A DNA stretch of 64,000 nt, taken from NCBI GenBank assembly GCA_910588855.1, contig CAJUSR010000019.1, positions 1 to 64,000 of the forward strand. Direction: 5' to 3'. Source of the stretch: an uncultured Kineothrix sp. GTDB taxonomy: Bacteria > Bacillota > Clostridia > Lachnospirales > Lachnospiraceae. Within the stretch, counting starts at the first letter, position 1. Each line of letters begins with the position of its first letter. The notes under the pieces are model-generated. The model did no database searches. It saw nothing but the letters and a program-made list of their open reading frames with translations, and had not been told where the DNA came from. The position numbers and the translations under genes are program-made. Below, one piece after another: positions 44,262 to 52,705 of this stretch.

Positions 44262-46127
44262 TTATAAAAACTTGATTTTTTTTACTATCTGGACAAACTC
44301 CATATTGCTTCTCGTCTTAGAGAACATATCTAAAATCTTATCTACCGCTTCCTCCGGTTTGAGCCCGTTCAGGGCTTTGCGCATAATGTTAATCGCTTCC
44401 TGTTCCTCCGGCGAAAGCAGCAAATCTTCCCTCCTGGTACTGGATTTTGGAATGTCAATAGCCGGAAATACCCTGCGCTCTGACAGCTTCCGGTCAAGAA
44501 CCAATTCCATATTTCCCGTTCCTTTAAATTCCTCATACACTACATCGTCCATTTTGCTTCCTGTCTCCACCAAAGCCGTCGCCAGAATCGTCAAGCTTCC
44601 GCCGCCGCGCATATTCCTTGCTGCACCAAAGAAACGTTTCGGCATATGCAGCGCTGCAGGATCAAGGCCCCCGGACAACGTCCTTCCGCTGGGAGGGACT
44701 GTAAGGTTATAAGCCCTTGTCAGACGGGTAATACTGTCCAATAAAATCATAACGTCTTTTTTATGCTCTACCAAACGCTTTGCCCTTTCAATTACCATCT
44801 CCGACACTCTCTTATGATGTTCCGGCAATTCATCAAAAGTAGAATAAATCACTTCCACATTCGGACCTTCAATGGCCTCTTTAATATCCGTAACTTCCTC
44901 CGGCCGTTCATCAATAAGCAAAATAATCAAATGTACTTCCGGCGAATTTTTTTTCACCGATTTTGCCACTTCCTTTAGCAACGTTGTCTTGCCTGCCTTT
45001 GGCTGGGATACAATCATCCCCCTCTGCCCTTTTCCTACCGGGCTGATTAAATCCATAATGCGCATCGCCACTGAAGCCCCCGGCGTCTCAAGGTTCAAAC
45101 GCACATTCGGGAAAATCGGTGTCATATCTTCAAAATTGCATCTGCGCATCGCCACATCCGGCGTATATCCATTGATTGTCTTGACATACAGGAGGGCGCT
45201 GAATTTCTCGCTCTGTGTTTTAATCCTTGTATTCCCCTCCAGAATATCCCCTGTCTTCAAATTAAAGCGCCGGATTTGGCTGGGCGCTACATATACATCG
45301 TTTTCTCCCGGAAGGTAATTCTCACAACGAATAAATCCATAGCCATCCGGCATCACCTCCAAGATACCATGAGCCGTAATCCCGCTGTCCAAATCCGCCG
45401 GATACTTTTCTTCTTCTTTCGCCATATTATCCCACCGGTTCTCTCTACGGAACTGTCCGTCCTGTTGGGTGCGCCCCTCGTTCGGTCCCCTTCTGCCTTC
45501 CCCTTGGCTCCGCCCTTCATGGGAAAACCTGGTTTCCCCCTGATTCCGGCTTTCAAACTGCCCTTTTCCTTCTGCCTGCCTCCGGTTTTCTATCTGACCT
45601 TTCCCTTCTGCCTGCCCTCGGTTTTCTATCTGGCTTTTCCCTTCCGCCTGCTCCCGGTTTTCTGTCTGATTCTCCCCTTCTGCTTGCCTCCGGTTTTCTA
45701 TCTGGTTTTTCCCCTCTGCCTGTCCTCGGTTTTCTATCTGGCTTTTCCCTTCCGCCTGTTCCCGGTTTTCTGCCTGTTTTTTTCCCTCTATCTGTTCCTG
45801 GCCCTCTATCTGGCTCTTTCGTTCCACCTGTCCGCGTTCTTCCCCTTGCCTGCCTTTTTCCCCGGCTCCGCCGCTATCACGCCCTGCGCCTTCTCCCGTT
45901 TTCCTTCCATCCGGTGCATTTTTCGCTGCCGGCCTCCTGCCTCTAGGCGCCTTTTCCGGCACAGCTTGCCGCTCCGCTACATCCGCCCCCTTCTTCTCTT
46001 TCTCATCTTCCAAAAGCATGGCTTCTATTACTTCCGCTTTTTTCATTGTGGACGTTCCTTTCATCCCTCTTGCCTTTGCGATTTCCTTCAAATCCGCAAG
46101 TGCCAATGATTCATATTTTTCTCTCAT
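44262..46127 (-). CDS. rho: Transcription termination factor Rho with disordered repeat insert
   Basis: 621 residues from the ATG at 46127 (GGAGG upstream). An N-terminal Rho_N domain (1-45; SLALADLKEIAKARGMKGTSTMKK), then about 170 residues of low-complexity sequence built on an irregular 14-residue repeat (QAEGK-x-QIENR), a cold-shock-like RNA-binding domain (GILEVMPDGYGFIRCENY) and the ATPase core with Walker A SQPKAGKTTLL and LLIDERPEEVTD. Hexameric RNA-dependent terminator. Canonical Rho is about 420 residues; the insert accounts for the extra length. Inserted domains of this type occur in clostridial Rho proteins and may drive phase separation. Confidence 0.96.
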   Translation of the reverse strand: MREKYESLALADLKEIAKARGMKGTSTMKKAEVIEAMLLEDEKEKKGADVAERQAVPEKAPRGRRPAAKNAPDGRKTGEGAGRDSGGAGEKGRQGEERGQVERKSQIEGQEQIEGKKQAENREQAEGKSQIENRGQAEGKNQIENRRQAEGENQTENREQAEGKSQIENRGQAEGKGQIENRRQAEGKGQFESRNQGETRFSHEGRSQGEGRRGPNEGRTQQDGQFRRENRWDNMAKEEEKYPADLDSGITAHGILEVMPDGYGFIRCENYLPGENDVYVAPSQIRRFNLKTGDILEGNTRIKTQSEKFSALLYVKTINGYTPDVAMRRCNFEDMTPIFPNVRLNLETPGASVAMRIMDLISPVGKGQRGMIVSQPKAGKTTLLKEVAKSVKKNSPEVHLIILLIDERPEEVTDIKEAIEGPNVEVIYSTFDELPEHHKRVSEMVIERAKRLVEHKKDVMILLDSITRLTRAYNLTVPPSGRTLSGGLDPAALHMPKRFFGAARNMRGGGSLTILATALVETGSKMDDVVYEEFKGTGNMELVLDRKLSERRVFPAIDIPKSSTRREDLLLSPEEQEAINIMRKALNGLKPEEAVDKILDMFSKTRSNMEFVQIVKKIKFL

Positions 46128-46383
46128 AAACTCCTCCGCTTCCTTTTCGCCGGGCAAACAACGCCCTTATGTAACGGCACACGCCCTGCCTTTGCTGCAA
46201 ATATTAATGTTGTTTCTTTTGTCTTTGGGGTTTTTATAGCTGATATGTGAATGGAATTGCTAATAAACACTATCTGTTGTTATCTATTATACAACAGCTT
46301 TTCCAAAATAGGAAGAGATTTTTTTCCCTTTGCACGGCTTCTATTGCCAGACATCGGCATTTTAAGAAGTTTTTCAAGTATAC

Positions 46384-46412
46384 TTACAAAAGGTTCCGGC
46401 TATACTTATATT
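46384..46412 (+). promoter_or_regulatory. Possible promoter of small ORF
   Basis: TTACAA (46384-46389), 17-base spacer, TATATT (46407-46412), 68 bases before the small ORF start. Consensus match is moderate. Confidence 0.45.
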
Positions 46413-46479
46413 ATGTCAATATTATGCTAACAGGTATTCTGAATCAATAAAACAATACACAAACTTTGAGGTGGACAGA

Positions 46480-46629
46480 ATGGGAAAAAAAGATATAGAG
46501 CAACAAATCCAGGAACAGAAAAACCACAATATGTTTAACAGCATCACTCAAAAATCGACACCGGAAAACCAGAATCAGACACATAATTCAAGAAAAGAAG
46601 GAATCCAGCCAATCAACCAAAAAAGATAA
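46480..46629 (+). CDS. Small Gln/Asn-rich hydrophilic protein (49 aa)
   Basis: ATG at 46480 with GAGGTGG five bases upstream opens 49 codons to TAA at 46627-46629. The product (starts MGKKDIEQQIQEQKNH, ends INQKR) is highly polar, with many Gln, Asn and Lys, no Cys and almost no hydrophobic residues. It resembles small disordered or spore-associated proteins only in composition; no family recognised. It sits between divergent rho and the malic enzyme gene, in the same direction as the latter, which has its own promoter. Confidence 0.6.
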   Translation: MGKKDIEQQIQEQKNHNMFNSITQKSTPENQNQTHNSRKEGIQPINQKR

Positions 46630-46662
46630 GGGTAAAAGCGCCGCTCCCCCCTCAAATACACA

Positions 46663-46691
46663 TTGCATTTCCCCTTCAAATATTATATGAT
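46663..46691 (+). promoter_or_regulatory. Sigma-A type promoter of malic enzyme gene
   Basis: TTGCAT (46663-46668), 17-base spacer, TATGAT (46686-46691), about 85 bases upstream of the start codon. Confidence 0.75.
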
Positions 46692-46775
46692 AATTCCGTA
46701 CAATCCAGAGTTTGCGTCCGCACGGCATCCGCGAACTCCATTACGCATAAAAGCAATGTAGAAATGAGGTAAACT

Positions 46776-47930
46776 ATGACAACAAATGAAAAAGCTTTAA
46801 TGCTCCACAAACAATGGAACGGAAAATTGGAAACGGTATCGAAAACCCCTGTCAAATCCAGGGAAGACCTTTCCTATGCATATACCCCAGGTGTTGCCGA
46901 ACCATGTAAGGTAATCGCTGAAAATAAAGAAGAAGCATATGCTTATACAATGAAAGCCAACACGGTAGCCGTCGTTTCCGATGGAAGCGCTGTCCTTGGG
47001 CTGGGCAATATCGGACCTTATGCCGCGATGCCGGTCATGGAAGGGAAGGCAGTCCTTTTTAAAGAATTTGGCGGCGTCAATGCCGTTCCTATCTGTCTGG
47101 ATACGCAGGATACCGAAGAAATTATTAAAGCTGTCACCTACCTTGCCCCGGGGTTCGGCGGGATTAATTTGGAAGATATCAGCGCCCCTCGCTGTTTTGA
47201 AATCGAAGAACGGCTAAAAGCGACTTTGGATATCCCTGTTTTCCATGATGACCAGCACGGTACGGCTATTGTTGTCCTTGCGGGAATTATCAATGCCTTA
47301 AAAATCACCGGAAAAGAAAAAACAGCCTGCAAAGTCGTAGTAAACGGCGCAGGAAGCGCAGGGGTAGCCATCACTAAGCTTCTCCTCACCTATGGCTTTT
47401 CCAATATCATTATGTGCGACAAGACCGGAATTATTTCCAAACAAACCGAAGGTTTGAACTGGATGCAGGAAAAAATGGCTCAGGTGACAAATCCTGCCGG
47501 GGAAACCGGCACCCTTGCCGATGCCCTGAAACAAGCCGACATTTTTGTTGGCGTATCCGCACCGGGCATTGTAACAAAAGAAATGGTTGCTTCCATGAAT
47601 AAGGATTCCATCCTTTTTGCTATGGCAAACCCGGTTCCGGAAATCATGCCTGACCTTGCCAAAGAAGCCGGCGCAAAAATCGTAGGCACCGGCCGCAGCG
47701 ATTTCCCCAACCAAATCAACAATGTGGTTGCTTTCCCCGGCATTTTCAAAGGGGCTTTGGAAGGACGCGCCCTGCAGATTACGGAAGAAATGAAACTGGC
47801 TGCCGCCCATGCTATTGCAGGCCTTGTTCCCGACGAAGAGCTGAATGAAACCAATATTATGCCGGAAGCTTTTGATCCTAAAGTTGCCGAGGCGGTAGCC
47901 GAAGCAGTCAAATCCCATATCAAACGTTAG
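46776..47930 (+). CDS. NAD(P)-dependent malic enzyme
   Basis: 384 residues, the short bacterial form without phosphotransacetylase domain. Oxidative decarboxylation of malate to pyruvate. Motifs: AYTPGVAEPC, LGLGNIGPYAAMPVMEGKAVL (NADP-type malic domain), FHDDQHGTAIV with metal-binding Asp residues, and the Rossmann motif VVNGAGSAGVA. ATG preceded by GAGG. Which cofactor is preferred cannot be judged by eye. Confidence 0.95.
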   Translation: MTTNEKALMLHKQWNGKLETVSKTPVKSREDLSYAYTPGVAEPCKVIAENKEEAYAYTMKANTVAVVSDGSAVLGLGNIGPYAAMPVMEGKAVLFKEFGGVNAVPICLDTQDTEEIIKAVTYLAPGFGGINLEDISAPRCFEIEERLKATLDIPVFHDDQHGTAIVVLAGIINALKITGKEKTACKVVVNGAGSAGVAITKLLLTYGFSNIIMCDKTGIISKQTEGLNWMQEKMAQVTNPAGETGTLADALKQADIFVGVSAPGIVTKEMVASMNKDSILFAMANPVPEIMPDLAKEAGAKIVGTGRSDFPNQINNVVAFPGIFKGALEGRALQITEEMKLAAAHAIAGLVPDEELNETNIMPEAFDPKVAEAVAEAVKSHIKR

Positions 47931-47946
47931 ACTCTGAAATTATAAT

Positions 47947-48963
47947 ATGAACCATAAAAGTATTAAATGCAGCAAAAGTAACCAAAACAATCAAGACAGA
48001 GAAAAAAATGGAAACGGTCATTTCCCTAACGATTGCACCACCTGTCCTATCCATGAAATGCCCGCCGGAAAATGGCACGGAAAACGGTATTATTCTTTGG
48101 ATGCTTACTTGAAAAACACATATGGGAAAAAAATAAAAAAACTATCCATCGATGCCGGTTTCACCTGCCCTAACCGGGATGGCTCTTTGGATACCCGCGG
48201 CTGTATCTTTTGCAGCGCCGGAGGAAGCGGCGATTTTGCCTCCCTTGGTCTGCCGGATAACGAAACAGAACCTTATATTGCCTACTTTCAGGCATATACA
48301 AACACCTATGCGCCCATCCCTTATTTGAACAAGGTTTACCGTACCGCATTGGAACGCCCAATGGTTGCCGGTATTTCTATCGCCACACGCCCCGACTGTC
48401 TTCCGGAAGAAACCCTTTCTCTCCTGTCGACGCTAAAAGCGGATTATCCTGATAAATTTATTTGGGTAGAGCTGGGGCTGCAAACTATCCATGAAGAGAC
48501 GGCGCTCTATATCCGGCGAGGTTATTCCCTCGACTGTTTTTCCCATGCCGTAAACCAGCTAAATCTTAGAAACCTACCGGTGATTGCCCATGTCATCCTT
48601 GGGCTTCCCGGCGAAAACGGATTCATGGCATTGCAGACCATAGACTACCTCAATGCCACTCCTATATCCGGCATCAAGCTTCAACTTCTTCATGTCCTGA
48701 AAAACACGGATTTGGCCAACGATTACGCAAACGGGCGTTTTAAAACGCTTTCTACGGAAGAATATTTGTCTCTTCTCATCCGCTGCATCTGCCGTTTGTC
48801 TCCGGATATTGTTATCCATCGGGTAACGGGAGATGGGCCGAAGGAACTGCTGGTTGCCCCTCTATGGAGCAGAAACAAGAAAAATGTCCTAAACAACCTC
48901 CACCATAAAATGAAGCTGGAAAACGCTTATCAAGGAAAAGATTGGAAAGGAAATGCGCTATGA
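47947..48963 (+). CDS. TIGR01212 family radical SAM protein (YhcC-like)
   Basis: 338 residues. The [4Fe-4S] cluster motif is TCPNRDGSLDTRGCIFCSAG (C-x12-C-x2-C), characteristic of this radical SAM subfamily, which has no established substrate. Further conserved segments: SIATRPDCLP, WVELGLQTIHEETA, VIAHVILGLPGE and VIHRVTGDGPKELL. An N-terminal about 35-residue Asn/Lys-rich extension precedes the usual start region, so translation might begin later. The stop overlaps the DUF4364 start (ATGA). Confidence 0.93.
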   Translation: MNHKSIKCSKSNQNNQDREKNGNGHFPNDCTTCPIHEMPAGKWHGKRYYSLDAYLKNTYGKKIKKLSIDAGFTCPNRDGSLDTRGCIFCSAGGSGDFASLGLPDNETEPYIAYFQAYTNTYAPIPYLNKVYRTALERPMVAGISIATRPDCLPEETLSLLSTLKADYPDKFIWVELGLQTIHEETALYIRRGYSLDCFSHAVNQLNLRNLPVIAHVILGLPGENGFMALQTIDYLNATPISGIKLQLLHVLKNTDLANDYANGRFKTLSTEEYLSLLIRCICRLSPDIVIHRVTGDGPKELLVAPLWSRNKKNVLNNLHHKMKLENAYQGKDWKGNAL

Positions 48964-49475
48964 TGGAAGAACCTTTGACTTTATATAAACTGATTATCCT
49001 TTATATGCTGAACCGGGTAGATTTCCCATTAACCAATGCCCAAGTAGGGAATTTTATTTTGGAAAAAGAATATACCAATTTCCTTACGCTGCAGCAAGCC
49101 GTTTTTGAACTAACCGACGCAGGTTTAATCGCCACCCATTCCGTTGGCAACCGCACACATATAACAATCACTGCGGAGGGCAGGAATACTTTATCCTTCT
49201 TTGAAAACCGTATCAGCGATACCATCAAAGAAGAAATCGGCCATTACCTAAACGAAAACGAAGTCCGGCTACGGGATGAGGTTTCCATCACTGCCGAATA
49301 TTACAAATCTACTGCAGGGGAATACGATGCCCACCTCACTGCAAAAGAGAAAAATGTTAAACTGATAGACATTACGCTCTCCGTTCCTACACAAGAGTCC
49401 GCTGCCGCTATCTGCGACAACTGGCAGCGGAAAAATCAGGAAATCTATCAATTTCTCGTAGAACAATTATTTTAA
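48960..49475 (+). CDS. DUF4364 family protein
   Basis: 171 residues from the ATG at 48960 overlapping the preceding stop. N-terminal winged-helix (LTLYKLIILYMLNRVDFPLTNAQVGNFIL) fits a small DNA-binding regulator; the rest (about 85-171) is a conserved but uncharacterised domain. DUF4364 is restricted largely to Clostridia. Tight coupling with the radical SAM gene implies joint expression. The convergent DUF5722 gene ends four bases inside its 3' end. Confidence 0.9.
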   Translation: MMEEPLTLYKLIILYMLNRVDFPLTNAQVGNFILEKEYTNFLTLQQAVFELTDAGLIATHSVGNRTHITITAEGRNTLSFFENRISDTIKEEIGHYLNENEVRLRDEVSITAEYYKSTAGEYDAHLTAKEKNVKLIDITLSVPTQESAAAICDNWQRKNQEIYQFLVEQLF

Positions 49476-51355
49476 CGACGTTTCACAGCCTGACCCCAAT
49501 CCGCAATACCGATTATGCTCTTTGCGAACCCGGTATATTTTTCCGCCTGATCCATGTCCATATATTTATAAACATTATAGGCATATTTATGGGAACCATC
49601 CGGGCGGTTAATCCCTAATGCAAGCCCCTGGGCAATCTCTTCTGCCGCATCTGTCTGTCTGGAAAACAAAATGGAATCAATATGCTGGTTCGCCGCCGCA
49701 ATGTTATAGGCATACGCAATCGCAGCTGCCTGCACCTCCTCGCCTTTTGACGACGTATAGCCAAGCTCGCTTAAAATAATGGAACGCACTTCCCCATCTT
49801 CCCTTAAAAAAGCCTCCTGCTGCAAATAATCGGTCACCACATGGATATTGGCCATCGTTATCATGGAAGTGTCCGCCCCGTCTTTTACATATTTGGATGG
49901 GTTCCATATGTAAGGTGTTGTCAGGGGCACGTTGTAAGGATGGATAGCCAGCCCCCAGTCAATGTTCCCTTCTTCTTTTATCTGCCGGTTAAATTCATCC
50001 AAAATATCTCTGGCATCATAATTCCGGGAAGAAGAAATGTTTCTATCCCACTGCTGATCCAAAGAAATATATACATTGCAGGAACCGTTGGTGCTTTTTA
50101 TAGCATTGTAAAAGGTACGGAACGCCTTTGCATATTCCATTACATATGTCTCCAAATCTACATATTCTATATAGTTCCATTCTTTTCTTGCATTGATTTC
50201 ATTGCCGATGACCCAATTGGTTACCAGCCCTCTTCCGCTGGAAACGCTGGAATACCGTTCTGCCAAAAATGTCCCTATTGCCGCCAAATACTCCGCCCCG
50301 TCTTCATCGCTTCCGTTAAATGCATAATAAGGGGCGCTTCCTATCCCCGAACGGGCCAGCGGATGTATCAGCTGGGAATATGCCGGAGCCAAATCGTTTA
50401 AAAGAATCGCCGTAACTTCAATCCCTTTGGATGACAGGATGCCGAACACCAAATCGTACTCCGACATTACCTGACCGTTAAATGCATAGGTTTTCCCATG
50501 ATAATTATAATGAATGGTAGGGTGGATACCGTCGGTACTCTGCCCTAAAATTCTGGATACCGGAATATTGTAGGCAGCATGTTTCACCCCTAAATCATCC
50601 AATTCCGATGTCCGCAGTTTGTTCGGATCAACCAAAAGCCCTTTTTTCGAGGATGGTTTTTGCATACCGGAACGATACTTTGCCGCCGCCTCCTGATTGG
50701 AAATGTAAACAGGACGGCTAACCGCCGTATATCCGTCTTTCTTTTTCACTGCAAGCACATACTTCCGGAACACCTCGCTTCCGGTTCCTGTAAAATTCTT
50801 TTCCGTACGGAACTCTAACTCTTCCCCCTTATATTCCTGCTCTAAATATTCCCTATCCTGCGGAATTTCCGTTTCGTTGGCTTTTAGGGCAAACAGATAA
50901 TAATATTTGTCATCACTTACGGGAATCCCTTCTGCGGAAGCTTCTACTACAATTTTCCCCGTTCCGCTGTCTATCCTGCAAGATGCAATATGGGCAAAAT
51001 CTTTTGCATTTTCCTCTGTCAAATCCACCATAGGCGGACGCCTTTTCAGGGCTTCCAGCACGCTTTTTGCAGACTCTGCCGAAAAACCAAGCACCCGGCT
51101 GCCCTCCTCTTCCGCGTTCTTCTCCGCCGCAGCCCTTTGCGTCTTGTCTTTCTCCTCTTCCGTCTTCTCCCTCTCCATACGTGCCGCCTCAATAACGCCC
51201 ATTTTCTGCTCGCGCATTGTTTTTACTGTCATCCAACCTGCCAAAAATGCCAAACATCCAAAAACAGCCGCCGCCAGCCAAAGTTTCTGCTTCTGTCCTT
51301 CTTTCTTCCATCCCCTTCCCCATATGCCACTTTCTTTTTTCTTCTTCATTTCCAT
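49472..51355 (-). CDS. DUF5722 secreted or anchored glycosidase-like protein
   Basis: 627 residues. Basic N-terminus, one transmembrane segment (LWLAAAVFGCLAFLAGWM), a charged coiled coil (about 48-80), a beta-rich domain (about 90-230), and a TIM-barrel-like domain (about 240-627). WVIGNEINARKEW and IILSELGYTS provide two glutamates in the positions expected for acid/base and nucleophile of clan GH-A glycosidases. DUF5722 has no proven substrate. The C-terminus IADWGQAVKRR is complete. It follows rarA after 24 bases and may be in its operon. Confidence 0.85.
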   Translation of the reverse strand: MEMKKKKESGIWGRGWKKEGQKQKLWLAAAVFGCLAFLAGWMTVKTMREQKMGVIEAARMEREKTEEEKDKTQRAAAEKNAEEEGSRVLGFSAESAKSVLEALKRRPPMVDLTEENAKDFAHIASCRIDSGTGKIVVEASAEGIPVSDDKYYYLFALKANETEIPQDREYLEQEYKGEELEFRTEKNFTGTGSEVFRKYVLAVKKKDGYTAVSRPVYISNQEAAAKYRSGMQKPSSKKGLLVDPNKLRTSELDDLGVKHAAYNIPVSRILGQSTDGIHPTIHYNYHGKTYAFNGQVMSEYDLVFGILSSKGIEVTAILLNDLAPAYSQLIHPLARSGIGSAPYYAFNGSDEDGAEYLAAIGTFLAERYSSVSSGRGLVTNWVIGNEINARKEWNYIEYVDLETYVMEYAKAFRTFYNAIKSTNGSCNVYISLDQQWDRNISSSRNYDARDILDEFNRQIKEEGNIDWGLAIHPYNVPLTTPYIWNPSKYVKDGADTSMITMANIHVVTDYLQQEAFLREDGEVRSIILSELGYTSSKGEEVQAAAIAYAYNIAAANQHIDSILFSRQTDAAEEIAQGLALGINRPDGSHKYAYNVYKYMDMDQAEKYTGFAKSIIGIADWGQAVKRR

Positions 51356-51379
51356 TTTCCGCCTCTTTTTATTCCGCCT

Positions 51380-52705
51380 TTATTCCGCCTCTTTTTTTAT
51401 CCTCGCCATATGCTCCCTAATCTTTGCTTCGTATCCGTTGCCGGAAGGTTTATAAAATTCCCTTCCGCTCAATTCATATGGAAGGTATTGCTGTTTTACA
51501 TAATGATTGGGATAATCATGGGCATATTGATACCCAATCCCCCGCCCCAATTTTGCCGCCCCTTTATAATGGGAATCCTGCAAATGGGCAGGTACCGGAA
51601 GGTTCCCCATATCTTCCACCGCTTTCGACGCTTCTCCGATTGCCACCACCGCCGCATTGCTTTTTGGCGCACATGCCACATAGGAAACTGCCTGCGCTAA
51701 AATAATCTGCGCCTCCGGCATTCCCACCCGCTCCACGGCGAGGGAGGCGCTAACCGCCACCTGAAGGGCTGTAGGATCCGCATTCCCCACGTCTTCCGAT
51801 GCGCAAATCATAATACGCCTTGCAATAAATGTAACACTTTCCCCCGCATACAGCATCCTGGCCAAATAGTAAACCGCCGCATCCGGGTCCGACCCTCTCA
51901 TGCTCTTGATAAAAGCCGATATGGTATCGTAGTGGCTGTCCCCTCCTTTGTCGTACCTTATCACACGCTTCTGGATACATTCCTTTGCCACTTCCAGGGT
52001 GAGATGTATCTTGCCGTCTTCGCTGCGCTGTGTGGTCATTACCCCCAGTTCCACCGCATTCAAGGCATGTCTGGCATCCCCGCCCGACAAATCCGCCAAA
52101 AAGTTCAACGCATCCTCATCTATAACTGCCTCATAAGCGCCCATCCCCCGGTCATTGTCGGATAATGCCCTTCTAATCAATGCCCTAATGTCCTCCTCTG
52201 CCAAAGGCTTCAGTTCAAAAACCACCGACCGGGAAATCAATGCTCCGTTCACTTCAAAATAAGGGTTTTCCGTAGTCGCACCGATTAAGATTACCGTTCC
52301 ATCCTCCACGAAGGGAAGCAGATAGTCCTGCTGCCCCTTATTGAACCGGTGTATTTCATCAATAAACAATATTGTCTTTTTCCCATACATCCCCTGCATT
52401 TCTTTTGCTTTTTCCACCACTGCTTCCATATCTTTCTTTCCGGCAACCGTAGCATTGATTTGGGTAAATTCCGCACTGGTAGTATTGGCAATTACTTTAG
52501 CAAGCGTAGTTTTTCCCGTTCCCGGAGGACCATATAAAATAATAGAACTTAATTTATCCGCCTGAATCGCCCGGTAAAGCAGTTTGTCCTTCCCGATAAT
52601 ATGCTGCTGGCCTACCACCTCATCCAACGTCCTTGGACGCAGCCTGGCCGCCAGAGGGGACTCCTTTTCCATATTTGTACTCCTCATATATTCAAACAAA
52701 TCCAT
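51380..52705 (-). CDS. rarA: Replication-associated recombination protein A (RarA/MgsA)
   Basis: 441 residues. AAA+ ATPase acting at stalled replication forks. N-terminal PLAARLRPRTLDEVVGQQHI, Walker A GPPGTGKTTLAK, Walker B TILFIDEIHRFNKGQQD, sensor regions and the C-terminal tetramerisation domain (GMPEAQIILAQAVSYVACAPKSNA). ATG at 52705 with GGAGAGGG upstream; the preceding gene overlaps it by 14 bases. Confidence 0.96.
   Translation of the reverse strand: MDLFEYMRSTNMEKESPLAARLRPRTLDEVVGQQHIIGKDKLLYRAIQADKLSSIILYGPPGTGKTTLAKVIANTTSAEFTQINATVAGKKDMEAVVEKAKEMQGMYGKKTILFIDEIHRFNKGQQDYLLPFVEDGTVILIGATTENPYFEVNGALISRSVVFELKPLAEEDIRALIRRALSDNDRGMGAYEAVIDEDALNFLADLSGGDARHALNAVELGVMTTQRSEDGKIHLTLEVAKECIQKRVIRYDKGGDSHYDTISAFIKSMRGSDPDAAVYYLARMLYAGESVTFIARRIMICASEDVGNADPTALQVAVSASLAVERVGMPEAQIILAQAVSYVACAPKSNAAVVAIGEASKAVEDMGNLPVPAHLQDSHYKGAAKLGRGIGYQYAHDYPNHYVKQQYLPYELSGREFYKPSGNGYEAKIREHMARIKKEAE

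Noticed and set aside
45345..45790. CRISPR-like regular repeats
   Set aside because: The repeats are coding, imperfect and have no unique spacers; they encode the low-complexity insert of Rho.
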